Shown here: positions 1 to 7,688 of the stretch, one piece after another | Position numbering within the stretch: position 1 is the first letter of the stretch | Layout: each line of letters opens with the position of its first letter | The notes under the pieces: model-generated | The model's database searches: none | The model's input: the letters and a program-made list of their open reading frames with translations, nothing else | Told to the model about the DNA's origin: nothing | Made by a program: the position numbers and the translations under genes | Source of the DNA: Trabulsiella odontotermitis | GTDB taxonomy: Bacteria; Pseudomonadota; Gammaproteobacteria; Enterobacterales; Enterobacteriaceae | Assembly: GCF_030053895.1 (NCBI RefSeq) | Contig: NZ_CP125781.1 | Coordinates: 186,001 to 250,000 of the forward strand | Direction: 5' to 3' | Length of the DNA stretch: 64,000 bases

Positions 1-658
1 GAACGCCGCCGGTTTTAATCCATCGCGTGGCGTTATCGAGCATCACCTCGAACCCCGGCGGACGTACGCCGAGATTCACCGCATAGTGAACCAGCGCGTG
101 ACCAGCCAGATCTTCAAGGGTTTCCGGGTAACCAAAACGCGACAGATATTGCGGGCTGGCGCAGTTAATAATCGAAAGTTTCCCTAACGGACGCGCGATT
201 AATCCGGAATCTTTCAGCGTCCCCACGCGCACGACGCAGTCGAATCCTTCCCGAATAACATCCACCAGTCGATCGCTGCTGCTGAGTTCCAGTTCAATGC
301 CGGGGTATTGCTGCAGAAAGGTGGGCAGACGGGGGATCACCAGATTACGCGCCACGCCAACGGGCATATCGACCCGCAGCTTGCCGCTGATACTGGTGGG
401 ATCGTGCTGGAACATGCCGTCCAGCTCATCCAGGTTGCTAAGCACGTCTTTGGCCCGCTCGTAATAGACCATGCCATCCTGCGTCAGCTGTACGCGGCGT
501 GTGGTGCGATGGAGCAGCCGGGTACCGAGCTGGTTTTCCAGCGCCTGAATCTGGCGCGATACGCTACCTTTAGGAAGACCGAGGGTATCGGCGGCGCGAG
601 AAAAACTTTCCAGTTCCGCGACACGGATAAACAACTGCATTGCGTGAATTTTATCCAT
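1..658 (-). CDS. LysR-family transcriptional regulator (partial, C-terminus beyond the left edge)
   Basis: Translation from the ATG at 658 gives the classic LysR start: an N-terminal winged helix-turn-helix (residues about 3-60, with SRAADTLGLPKGSVSRQI as the recognition region), then the linker helix and the start of the periplasmic-binding-protein-like effector domain (VRVGTLKDSGLIARPLGK). About 219 residues are present; the family is usually about 300, so the last 80 or so lie outside the window. It is divergent from the dehydrogenase at 777 with 118 bp between them, the usual arrangement of a LysR regulator and its target, so control of that gene is inferred. The effector is unknown. LysR assignment is firm; the specific orthologue is not recognised. 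Confidence 0.9.
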   Translation of the reverse strand, partial: MDKIHAMQLFIRVAELESFSRAADTLGLPKGSVSRQIQALENQLGTRLLHRTTRRVQLTQDGMVYYERAKDVLSNLDELDGMFQHDPTSISGKLRVDMPVGVARNLVIPRLPTFLQQYPGIELELSSSDRLVDVIREGFDCVVRVGTLKDSGLIARPLGKLSIINCASPQYLSRFGYPETLEDLAGHALVHYAVNLGVRPPGFEVMLDNATRWIKTGGV

Positions 659-776
659 ACCTTAAACCGATTGTTGATGTATATGAAACAGTAAAGCGTA
701 ATTTACTATATTTATTGTTTTTGGCGCACCTAATAAGCTCTTTTCTCAGGTTTATCACAGCGGAGATGAGGTTCTT

Positions 777-1535
777 ATGACACAACGTATTGCTTTAGTC
801 ACAGGTGGCAGCCGCGGCCTGGGGAAAAACGCGGTGCTGAAGCTGGCAGCGAAAGGGATCCACATTATTTTCACTTACAATAGCAATGTTCAGGCGGCAC
901 AAGAGGTTGTGCAGGAAATTGAACAAAGTGGAGTGAAAGCGGTGGCATTGCAGCTCAACGTCGGCGAAACGACACGCTTCCCGACATTTGTCCAGGATGT
1001 GCAGCAGCACCTTAAGCAAATCTGGAATCGCGACTCCTTTGATTATTTAGTCAACAACGCCGGGATCGGCCTGAACACGCCGTTTGCCGAGACCAGTGAA
1101 GAACAGTTTGATGAGTTGATGAACATTCATTTCAAAGGGCCTTTCTTCCTGACGCAGCGCCTGCTGCCGTTGCTGAAAAATGGCGGACGTATTCTTAATG
1201 TTTCCACCGGGCTGGCGCGCTTTACACTGCCGGGATACGGGGCGTACGCGTCAATGAAAGGGGCGATGGAAGTGCTGACGCGCTATCTGGCGAAAGAACT
1301 GGCCGTGCGCGGAATTGCTGTTAACGCCATCGCGCCGGGGGCTATCGCAACGGATTTTAGTGGTGGTCGCGTGCGCGACAACGAGCAAATGAATCAGTTT
1401 GTGGCATCGCAGACTGCGCTGGGTCGCGTCGGTCTGCCGGATGACATCGGTAATGCGATTGCAGCGCTGCTCAGCGATGAACTGGGCTGGATGACGGCGC
1501 AGCGCGTTGAAGTTTCAGGTGGTATGTTTTTATAA
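777..1535 (+). CDS. Short-chain dehydrogenase/reductase (SDR) oxidoreductase
   Basis: A 252-residue classical SDR, expected to be a cytoplasmic NAD(P)H-dependent oxidoreductase. The Rossmann cofactor motif TGGSRGLG is at residues 9-16, the structural NNAG motif at 93-96, and the catalytic triad fits Ser143, Tyr157 and Lys161 (YASMK). The C-terminus ends in the family-typical GG-hydrophobic pattern. The ATG at 777 is preceded by GAGG with a 5-base spacer. It is a single gene divergent from the LysR regulator and closed by a strong terminator, so a small regulator-enzyme unit is likely. The substrate cannot be told from sequence; this family covers sugars, ketones, acyl chains and xenobiotics. 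Confidence 0.9.
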   Translation: MTQRIALVTGGSRGLGKNAVLKLAAKGIHIIFTYNSNVQAAQEVVQEIEQSGVKAVALQLNVGETTRFPTFVQDVQQHLKQIWNRDSFDYLVNNAGIGLNTPFAETSEEQFDELMNIHFKGPFFLTQRLLPLLKNGGRILNVSTGLARFTLPGYGAYASMKGAMEVLTRYLAKELAVRGIAVNAIAPGAIATDFSGGRVRDNEQMNQFVASQTALGRVGLPDDIGNAIAALLSDELGWMTAQRVEVSGGMFL

Positions 1536-1543
1536 GCAACATC

Positions 1544-1573
1544 CCCGGTTTTCATCCGAAAACCGGGCTTTTT
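1544..1573 (+). terminator. Intrinsic terminator of the SDR gene
   Basis: A 9-bp perfect stem (CCCGGTTTT at 1544-1552 with AAAACCGGG at 1559-1567), a 6-base loop and a following T-tract lie directly after the TAA at 1533-1535. Confidence 0.85.
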
Positions 1574-1763
1574 CTCTCCCTTCCTCAAACGCAAAACTGA
1601 AAGAAAGTGGTCGCGAAAAGTGCTGCTTTCGCTCCTGGTTAATATGGCGATCACGGTTGCTGAATATAATCTGGTATATCTTGGAAATGCCTAAAATAAA
1701 AAAGAAAACTTTAAGTTAAATCAGGCAGATTCCTCACTTAATCGTGCGTTAAGGAAGAGAGAG

Positions 1764-3353
1764 ATGCAAACAGCTTCGAATCAGATGTTTGAACAATTTG
1801 AACACAGTCTGTCGATGATTCGTCATGCATCCGTAGACGTGCTTCAGTTGTTAAAAATTTATGTGGCAGAAGGAAAAGATCCGCGCTGGTTTCTGGAACA
1901 ACTGGAACAGGCGCGTCTGAATCTGGGGGGATGGACGAACGTCGCGAAGCGGTTACATCTGAATGACGCCGAAATGAGCGAATTCACTCTCCAGCTTCGC
2001 CATCTTCAACAGGCGGTACCCCAATACGAGCGTGGGCAAAACGTGCATGAAAATCAGCGGATTGCGGCGCTACGTTTTCTCAGTACCCTGGAAGCGGTAA
2101 AGGCGAAACAACCGCGGCTGCGCTATGACACCAAAGTGGGCGAGGCGGGCGATGATCTGCAAATTCAGGCGCAGCGGCAATTACGGGCGCTGGAGCTGAC
2201 CATTAAGGCACTGGTGTCACAGGCGTGGCCCGATACGTTGCAACTCACCAACCACCTGAAGCTTCAGTTTGGCGCCGATAACGTGCGTCGCTGGCTGACC
2301 CTGGGCAACTCCGGCGATATCCTCAGCGGGATGATGTTCAGCGAACTGGCGCTGCTGCTGGTGGATAAAAAAGAGTTTGCGCGACACTACTCAACGATTT
2401 TCCATACCGCCACCTCGTTGACCTATCTGGTCGATCCGCGCATTACGCTGCAGGCGTTTCTCGAACATTGCCGACAGCTTCGCAACGCGGTCATCAGTGG
2501 GCGGCCTCTCTCTTCTGCCGAACTGGCGCTGCTCGACAGCTACAGTCAGCAGATTGCCGGGCCCGTTCAGCGCGCGTTTGAGCAGAAGAAAACGGGCGTT
2601 AACCCATCCACTTACATGATAGTGGATGACGCCGCGTTAAAAGCGTTCTGGGAGCAGGCCATCGAGCGGGATAAAGAAGCCGGTGGCGATACAACGTCCG
2701 TGAGCGACAACATTGAAGGCCAGGGCAGGCATGCGAAACGCACCCCGGAAGAGCGTGAACAGCTGATTTCCGGCGTGCTGTGGGGCGCGGTCGGGGTGAT
2801 GATACTGGCGATCCTCGGCGGCGCGATCTGGATTTTTAGTTCTGAAGTGGCGCAGCGACCGATTCCCCGCGTTCCCACTGCTGAGGCGCTGGAGTCCACG
2901 GAACTGGAAGTGCCGTCGCCGCGCGAAAGGCTCTCCAGCCTGGGGGTCACCTGGGATGCGTTCAGCCTGCATTCGGCTATTGATCGCAACGACGTGAAGG
3001 TGGCGCAACTTTTCCTGCAAGGGGGAATGAACTGGGAGCTCTCCTGGACCGAGCAGGCGATGGCCATCAAGAATGACGAGGTGCTGGAGCTGTTGCTACG
3101 CTACCGGATGCAGATGGACGAGCCAAAACCCTGCCGCCGCTTTATCAACAATATCAGCCATTCAATGGCTAACGGCCAGAAGCTGACGATGATGCGCAAA
3201 AGCTATCTGCAAACCTTCTGCTCACGTCCGCCGGTGATAGCGCGCCAGCACCATGAGCTGGAGCTGGCGGAGCAGCGCATGCTGTCACAGCCGAATGAGC
3301 TGAACCAAAAATGGCTGGATATTCAGCAGGCCATTTACGATCAAATTCGCTAG
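1764..3353 (+). CDS. Membrane-anchored protein of unknown function (HEPN-like N-terminal region, STY4199-like)
   Basis: A 529-residue protein with three parts. Residues 1-300 are a largely helical cytoplasmic region. Residues 335-358 form one hydrophobic membrane segment (ISGVLWGAVGVMILAILGGA). Residues 385-529 are helical and include an ankyrin-like helix pair (HSAIDRNDVKVAQLFLQGG then AMAIKNDEVLELLL). I associate it from memory with the enterobacterial 'STY4199 family HEPN domain-containing protein', which sits near treF. An Arg207-x6-His214 pair fits the spacing of the HEPN RNase motif, but I cannot confirm that it is the active site. The ATG at 1764 follows AGGAAGAGAGAG. It appears to be a lone gene between the SDR gene and the convergent treF. 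The function is unknown. Confidence 0.7.
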   Translation: MQTASNQMFEQFEHSLSMIRHASVDVLQLLKIYVAEGKDPRWFLEQLEQARLNLGGWTNVAKRLHLNDAEMSEFTLQLRHLQQAVPQYERGQNVHENQRIAALRFLSTLEAVKAKQPRLRYDTKVGEAGDDLQIQAQRQLRALELTIKALVSQAWPDTLQLTNHLKLQFGADNVRRWLTLGNSGDILSGMMFSELALLLVDKKEFARHYSTIFHTATSLTYLVDPRITLQAFLEHCRQLRNAVISGRPLSSAELALLDSYSQQIAGPVQRAFEQKKTGVNPSTYMIVDDAALKAFWEQAIERDKEAGGDTTSVSDNIEGQGRHAKRTPEEREQLISGVLWGAVGVMILAILGGAIWIFSSEVAQRPIPRVPTAEALESTELEVPSPRERLSSLGVTWDAFSLHSAIDRNDVKVAQLFLQGGMNWELSWTEQAMAIKNDEVLELLLRYRMQMDEPKPCRRFINNISHSMANGQKLTMMRKSYLQTFCSRPPVIARQHHELELAEQRMLSQPNELNQKWLDIQQAIYDQIR

Positions 3354-3358
3354 CGAAT

Positions 3359-3382
3359 TCCGGCGGCAGCCTCTCCGCCGGA
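3359..3382. other. GC-rich hairpin between two convergent genes
   Basis: Inverted repeat TCCGGCGG (3359-3366) and CCGCCGGA (3375-3382) lies between the stop of the unknown gene and the treF stop. No T-run follows on either strand, so it is only a possible weak terminator or a transcript-stabilising stem. Confidence 0.4.
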
Positions 3383-3387
3383 GTGCC

Positions 3388-5040
3388 TTAAATCGGCTCG
3401 CCATACAGGCCAATCAGACGACGAACGACACCGTTCGTCCAGCCGAAACCATCCTGTAACGGATACTCACCACCGCCCCCTTCGCGCGGCGTGCCGGTCG
3501 CGATATGGTACTTCTCGATAAGCTTGTGGTGCGTTTTATAAAACGTGTTGACTGTTTGCAACCAGCTCTGGGCTATCTCATCGCCAAGCGAGTCCTGGCC
3601 GTACATTTTGAAGCCCTGCACCGCCATCCATTGCAGCGGTGCCCAGCCGTTGGGAGCGTCCCACTGCTCGCCGCTTTCGTATTCCGTCGCCATGATACCG
3701 CCGGGTGTCAGCAGGCGCGCACGGATCGCATCGCCCAACCGGTCAGCCTGCTCGTGGGTCGCCAGGCCAACGTAGAGCGTCACAATGCTGGCGGCGGAAA
3801 ACAGCGCCAGCTGCTCGCGTCGCCAGTCATAATCACGAAAACAACCACTCTCATCATCCCACAGATAGCGGGTCACGGCGTCGCGGCGCTGGGTCGCTTT
3901 CTGACGAAACAGCGCTTCGGTTTCCGGATCCCCCTTTAAACCAGAAATATTGGCAATTGTATTTTCCAGTTTGAACAGAAAAGCGTTTAAATCGATCGGC
4001 ACGAACTGGGTCGTGCGAATACTCGCCAGCCGGGTGGTGTCCCGCAGCCAGCGCGAGGAGTAGTCCCAGCCGGATGCCGCCCCGGCGCGCAAATCCCGAT
4101 AGACTTCGTTCGGCGGACGGCCAGAATGTCTGGCGGTTTCGACGTCCTCAAGCCAGGATTCATCACGTGGCGTGTCGCGATCGTCCCAGTAGCGGTTAAG
4201 CAGCGAGCCATCCGGCATGCGCACCACATGGCGATAGGCCTGATTGGGCAGCAGCGACTCGGCGCCGTCCATCCAGAACTGATACTCCAGTTTCAGATGG
4301 TCGAGGTAACGACGTGCGCCACGCACACCATCTTCTTCGAACAATTCCACCATCAGAGCAAATACCGGCGGCTGCGAACGGCTGAGGTAGTAAGTGCGGT
4401 TGCCGTTAGGAATATGGCCGTAACGCTCAATCATCCAGGCAAAATTATCCGCCATACATTTCAGCAGATCTTCACGACCGCTCTCCGCCAGCCCCAACAT
4501 GGAGAAATAGGAGTCCCAGTAGTAGGTTTCGCCAAAACGCCCGCCGGGAACAATATACGATTGTGGCAGCGCCAGCAGCGATGACCAGGGGATATGGTCC
4601 TGCGGCTCGCGGGTCAGCACCGGCCACAGGCTGTCGATGTGCTCTTTCAGCGAGTTCTCGGGATTGGAAACGTATTCGTTATCATGGGTTTCCGGTAACC
4701 AGAAATGGTTCTCAATGAACTGACGCAAATCGAAATTCGGATGGCGTCTGACTTTCCGGTAACGGATCAGAATATCCAGCGGATCCATTTTCGGCGCGCA
4801 GTCGGGAAAAGTTTTGCTGTCGGCAAACAGCCGCGATGACTGCACGCGTTCAAACAGTTCAAGGTAACGATCGGCAGGGGTTAACGCATCGGAGGCGGGA
4901 AGCCCCTCGATCATCTCCGGCTCGGGTTCTGCTTCGATCATTTCATCCAGTTTTAACTCGCAAGGATCGATTTCGTAGCAGACTTCGGCCTCCACTGGCG
5001 GCATTTCTGGCTCATCGTTGCGTAGATTCTGGTTGAACAT
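3388..5040 (-). CDS. treF: Cytoplasmic trehalase (GH37)
   Basis: Hydrolyses trehalose to two glucose molecules in the cytoplasm, helping adjustment after osmotic stress. The protein has 550 residues (E. coli TreF 549) and no signal peptide. Both trehalase signatures are present: PGGRF..YYWDSYF at residues 165-179 and QWDAPNGWAP at 459-468. The likely catalytic acid is Asp326 (SGWDYSSRW), and the likely base is Glu525 in the glycine-rich GGGGEYPLQDGFGW stretch. The acidic N-terminal extension that separates TreF from periplasmic TreA is present (LDEMIEAEPEPEMIEG). GGAGG lies 11 bases before the ATG. It is a single transcription unit; sigma-S control is known in E. coli but not visible here. 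Confidence 0.96.
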   Translation of the reverse strand: MFNQNLRNDEPEMPPVEAEVCYEIDPCELKLDEMIEAEPEPEMIEGLPASDALTPADRYLELFERVQSSRLFADSKTFPDCAPKMDPLDILIRYRKVRRHPNFDLRQFIENHFWLPETHDNEYVSNPENSLKEHIDSLWPVLTREPQDHIPWSSLLALPQSYIVPGGRFGETYYWDSYFSMLGLAESGREDLLKCMADNFAWMIERYGHIPNGNRTYYLSRSQPPVFALMVELFEEDGVRGARRYLDHLKLEYQFWMDGAESLLPNQAYRHVVRMPDGSLLNRYWDDRDTPRDESWLEDVETARHSGRPPNEVYRDLRAGAASGWDYSSRWLRDTTRLASIRTTQFVPIDLNAFLFKLENTIANISGLKGDPETEALFRQKATQRRDAVTRYLWDDESGCFRDYDWRREQLALFSAASIVTLYVGLATHEQADRLGDAIRARLLTPGGIMATEYESGEQWDAPNGWAPLQWMAVQGFKMYGQDSLGDEIAQSWLQTVNTFYKTHHKLIEKYHIATGTPREGGGGEYPLQDGFGWTNGVVRRLIGLYGEPI

Positions 5041-5191
5041 AACGATTCAGACCTCCGGGTGTTGTAGGTTCAAAAATGGGTTTTTGCAGGTCACTTATTA
5101 AGCGTAGACACTCGCTTCGGTGCCGGGGATAAGAGGAATCAGAATTCGGCGCTTTTTAGGCCGGAAAGAGGCGATATGCAAAGAAATGATA

Positions 5192-5219
5192 CAAAAATCC
5201 CCTCATCTGAGGGGATTTT
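5192..5219 (-). terminator. Intrinsic terminator of gor
   Basis: An 11-bp perfect stem (AAAATCCCCTC and GAGGGGATTTT) with a 4-base loop lies just after the gor stop codon. On the minus strand it ends in a T-run. The A/T flanks could let it work in both directions. Confidence 0.85.
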
Positions 5220-5229
5220 GCTCAGCGGT

Positions 5230-6582
5230 TTAGCGCATGGTCACGAACTCTTCCGCCGCCGTCGGGTGGATGGCGACGGTGTTGTCGAAGTCTTTCTTGG
5301 TGGCACCCATTTTCAGTGCAACCGCGAAGCCCTGCAGCATTTCGTCCATACCGAAACCGATGCCGTGGATACCGACAATCTTCTCTTCCGGGCCGACACA
5401 GACCAGCTTCATACGGCACGGCTGGCGATGAGTGGTAACGGCGGTGTACATGGCGGTGAAGGAGGATTTATACACCTTCACGGCATCGTCGCCATACTGC
5501 ATGCGCGCCTGGGGTTCGGTTAACCCCACCGTGCCGATCGGTGGGTGGCTGAAGACCACGGTCGGGATGTTGCTGTAGTCCAGATGCTCGTCCGGCTTGT
5601 TGTTAAACAGACGTTCGGAGAGACGACGACCTGCCGCCACCGCGACCGGCGTCAGTTCGACGGCACCGGTGTTATCACCCACCGCGTAGATGCCCGGCAC
5701 ACTGGTGTTCTGGAATTTATCGACAGCAATGTAGCCTTTGTCGTCAGTTTTCACGCCGGTTGCGGCGAGATTGAAATTGTCAGTGGCCGGTTCACGACCA
5801 ATCGCCCAGATCAGGCTGTCGACGGTCTGGCTACGGCCATCTTCCAGCTCCAGCGTCAGGCTGCCATCGGCATTTTTCACTACCGCTTTCGGGATCGCGT
5901 GGGTGTGCAGCGTCGGGCCTTCGGCAGCCATGATTTCGACCAGTGTTTCGGTAATCATCGGGTCAAAGGTACGCAGCGGCGCGTGTTTACGTACGAACAG
6001 GTGCGTTTCAGCGCCCAGACCGTTAATCACACCCGCCAGTTCAACGGCGATATAGCCTGCGCCCACCACGGCAACGCGTTTCGGTAACGCAGGCAGAGCG
6101 AAGAAACCATCGGAATCAATACCATACTCGACGCCCGGAATATTCGGGTGGCTCGGGCGGCCGCCGGTGGCGATCAGAATGTGATCTGCGGTCAGCGTTT
6201 CACCGTTCACTTCGATGGTTTTCGCATCGACGAAACGGGCAAAGCCTTTGATGACATCCACCTTGTTCTTGCCCAGCACGTTGTCATACGAGGTATGAAT
6301 GCGATCGATATAAGCGCTACGGCTGCCGACCAGTTTCTGCCAGTTAAACTGATTGATGGTGGTGTCGAAACCGTAATCCGGGCCGTACATATGAATGGCT
6401 TCGCGGATCTGCGCCGCATGCCACATCACTTTTTTCGGTACACAGCCGACGTTCACGCAGGTGCCGCCCAGCTCTTTCGCTTCGATCAGCGCACACTTCT
6501 GGCCGTACATGGCCGCACGGTTGATGGAGGCGATACCGCCGCTGCCGCCGCCGATAGCGATGTAGTCATAATGCTTGCTCAT
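5230..6582 (-). CDS. gor: Glutathione reductase
   Basis: FAD- and NADPH-dependent cytoplasmic enzyme that reduces glutathione disulfide to GSH and so maintains thiol redox balance. Length is 450 residues, equal to E. coli Gor. The FAD motif GGGSGG is at residues 11-16. The redox-active pair is Cys42/Cys47 (GGTCVNVGCVPKK). The NADPH-binding GAGYIAVELAG follows, then the second FAD motif (YAVGDNTG). The C-terminal HPTAAEE carries the catalytic His supplied to the partner subunit of the dimer. AAGGA lies 8 bases before the ATG at 6582. It is monocistronic with its own terminator. OxyR/sigma-S control is known in E. coli; no operator was identified here. Confidence 0.97.
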   Translation of the reverse strand: MSKHYDYIAIGGGSGGIASINRAAMYGQKCALIEAKELGGTCVNVGCVPKKVMWHAAQIREAIHMYGPDYGFDTTINQFNWQKLVGSRSAYIDRIHTSYDNVLGKNKVDVIKGFARFVDAKTIEVNGETLTADHILIATGGRPSHPNIPGVEYGIDSDGFFALPALPKRVAVVGAGYIAVELAGVINGLGAETHLFVRKHAPLRTFDPMITETLVEIMAAEGPTLHTHAIPKAVVKNADGSLTLELEDGRSQTVDSLIWAIGREPATDNFNLAATGVKTDDKGYIAVDKFQNTSVPGIYAVGDNTGAVELTPVAVAAGRRLSERLFNNKPDEHLDYSNIPTVVFSHPPIGTVGLTEPQARMQYGDDAVKVYKSSFTAMYTAVTTHRQPCRMKLVCVGPEEKIVGIHGIGFGMDEMLQGFAVALKMGATKKDFDNTVAIHPTAAEEFVTMR

Positions 6583-6653
6583 GGGTCTTATCCTTAATGT
6601 CTGATTGCCGCGATTGTATACCTGAAATCAATAGCTTCCACCTATGACTGCGA

Positions 6654-7496
6654 TTACTCAGGTACGATCCAACTTACGGAGGTATGCCCGGTGCCAGTCG
6701 GCACCAGTTTACGATGCAGCCACGGCAGAACGTTGTTCATCTGCTGCTCCAGCTTCCACGGCGGGTTGATCACAATCATGCCGGACGCGGTCATGCCGCG
6801 CATGTCGCTGTCCGGGCGCACCGCCAGCTCAATCTGCAGAATACGGCGAATACCGGTGGCTTCCAGCTCTTTGATCATGCGTTTGATTTGCGCGCGCAGC
6901 ACCACCGGATACCACAGCGCGTAAGTGCCGGTGGCAAAACGCTTGTAGCCTTCACTGATGCCGGTAACCACCGCCTGATAATCGGTTTTGATTTCATAGG
7001 GTGGGTCGATGAGTACCAGACCGCGGCGGGAAACCGGCGGCAGTTTGGCTTTGAGTTGCTGGTAGCCATCCGCTTTTTCTACCCGTGCCCGTTCGTCTTT
7101 CTGGAACTCAGCGCGCAGCAACGGGAAATCGCTCGGATGCAGCTCGGTAAGTTGCAGGCTGTCCTGCTCGCGCAGCAACTGACGGGCAATCAGCGGCGAG
7201 CCCGGATAGTAGCGCAACTGACCGCTGCGGTTGAAATGCTGCACCACGCCAATGTACGACTCCAGTTCGGCCGGGAGATCGTCCTGCTGCCAGATGCGGG
7301 CGATACCTTCCAGATATTCGCCGGTGCGTTCCGCATGCTCGCTGCTCAGCTGATAACGCCCGGCGCCAGCGTGAGTATCAAGATAGAGAAACGGTTTCTC
7401 TTTCTCTTTCAGCGCGTCGATGATCAGGCTCTGAACGGTGTGTTTGAGAACGTCGGCGTGGTTGCCGGCGTGGAAGCTGTGGCGATAACTGAGCAT
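6654..7496 (-). CDS. rlmJ: 23S rRNA (adenine-2030-N6)-methyltransferase
   Basis: Class I SAM-dependent methyltransferase that makes m6A2030 in 23S rRNA. Length is 280 residues, as in E. coli. The N-terminal SYRHSFHAGNHADVLKH is characteristic of the family. The SAM-binding THAGAGRY segment is at residues 41-48. The catalytic N6-adenine motif Asp164-Pro-Pro-Tyr is intact. It lies 71 bp upstream of the gor start on the same strand, so some read-through into gor is possible, although gor probably has its own promoter. Confidence 0.96.
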   Translation of the reverse strand: MLSYRHSFHAGNHADVLKHTVQSLIIDALKEKEKPFLYLDTHAGAGRYQLSSEHAERTGEYLEGIARIWQQDDLPAELESYIGVVQHFNRSGQLRYYPGSPLIARQLLREQDSLQLTELHPSDFPLLRAEFQKDERARVEKADGYQQLKAKLPPVSRRGLVLIDPPYEIKTDYQAVVTGISEGYKRFATGTYALWYPVVLRAQIKRMIKELEATGIRRILQIELAVRPDSDMRGMTASGMIVINPPWKLEQQMNNVLPWLHRKLVPTGTGHTSVSWIVPE

Positions 7497-7596
7497 GAAG
7501 ATAAAGTTCCGGAAATGAAAAACGATTTGCGACAGTTTACCGCAGATCGGGTCAGATTACCCGCTGGCCGGTAAGCGGTTATCCAGGCCGACGGCA

Positions 7597-7622
7597 TTGA
7601 AATCCTCTACACTTGACCCCAT
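7597..7622 (+). promoter_or_regulatory. Sigma-32 (heat shock) promoter of prlC
   Basis: TTGAAA at 7597-7602 and CCCCAT at 7617-7622 are separated by 14 bases, matching the RpoH consensus (CTTGAAA, 11-16 bases, CCCCATnT). It lies 66 bp before the prlC ATG. prlC-rsmJ is a known heat-shock operon in E. coli. Confidence 0.8.
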
Positions 7623-7688
7623 GCTAGATCGCAACGTAAAAGCGCCGGACTGCGCGCTTCACTCAAACAATTCAACAGGACAGCGCTT

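Noticed and set aside
2235..2490. HEPN RNase active site in the 529-residue membrane protein
   Set aside because: R207-x6-H214 fits the spacing, but another candidate (LRNAVISG) lacks the histidine, so I do not claim an active site, only a possible one.
3359..3382. Intrinsic terminator shared by the unknown gene and treF
   Set aside because: The stem is strong but no T-run follows on either strand.
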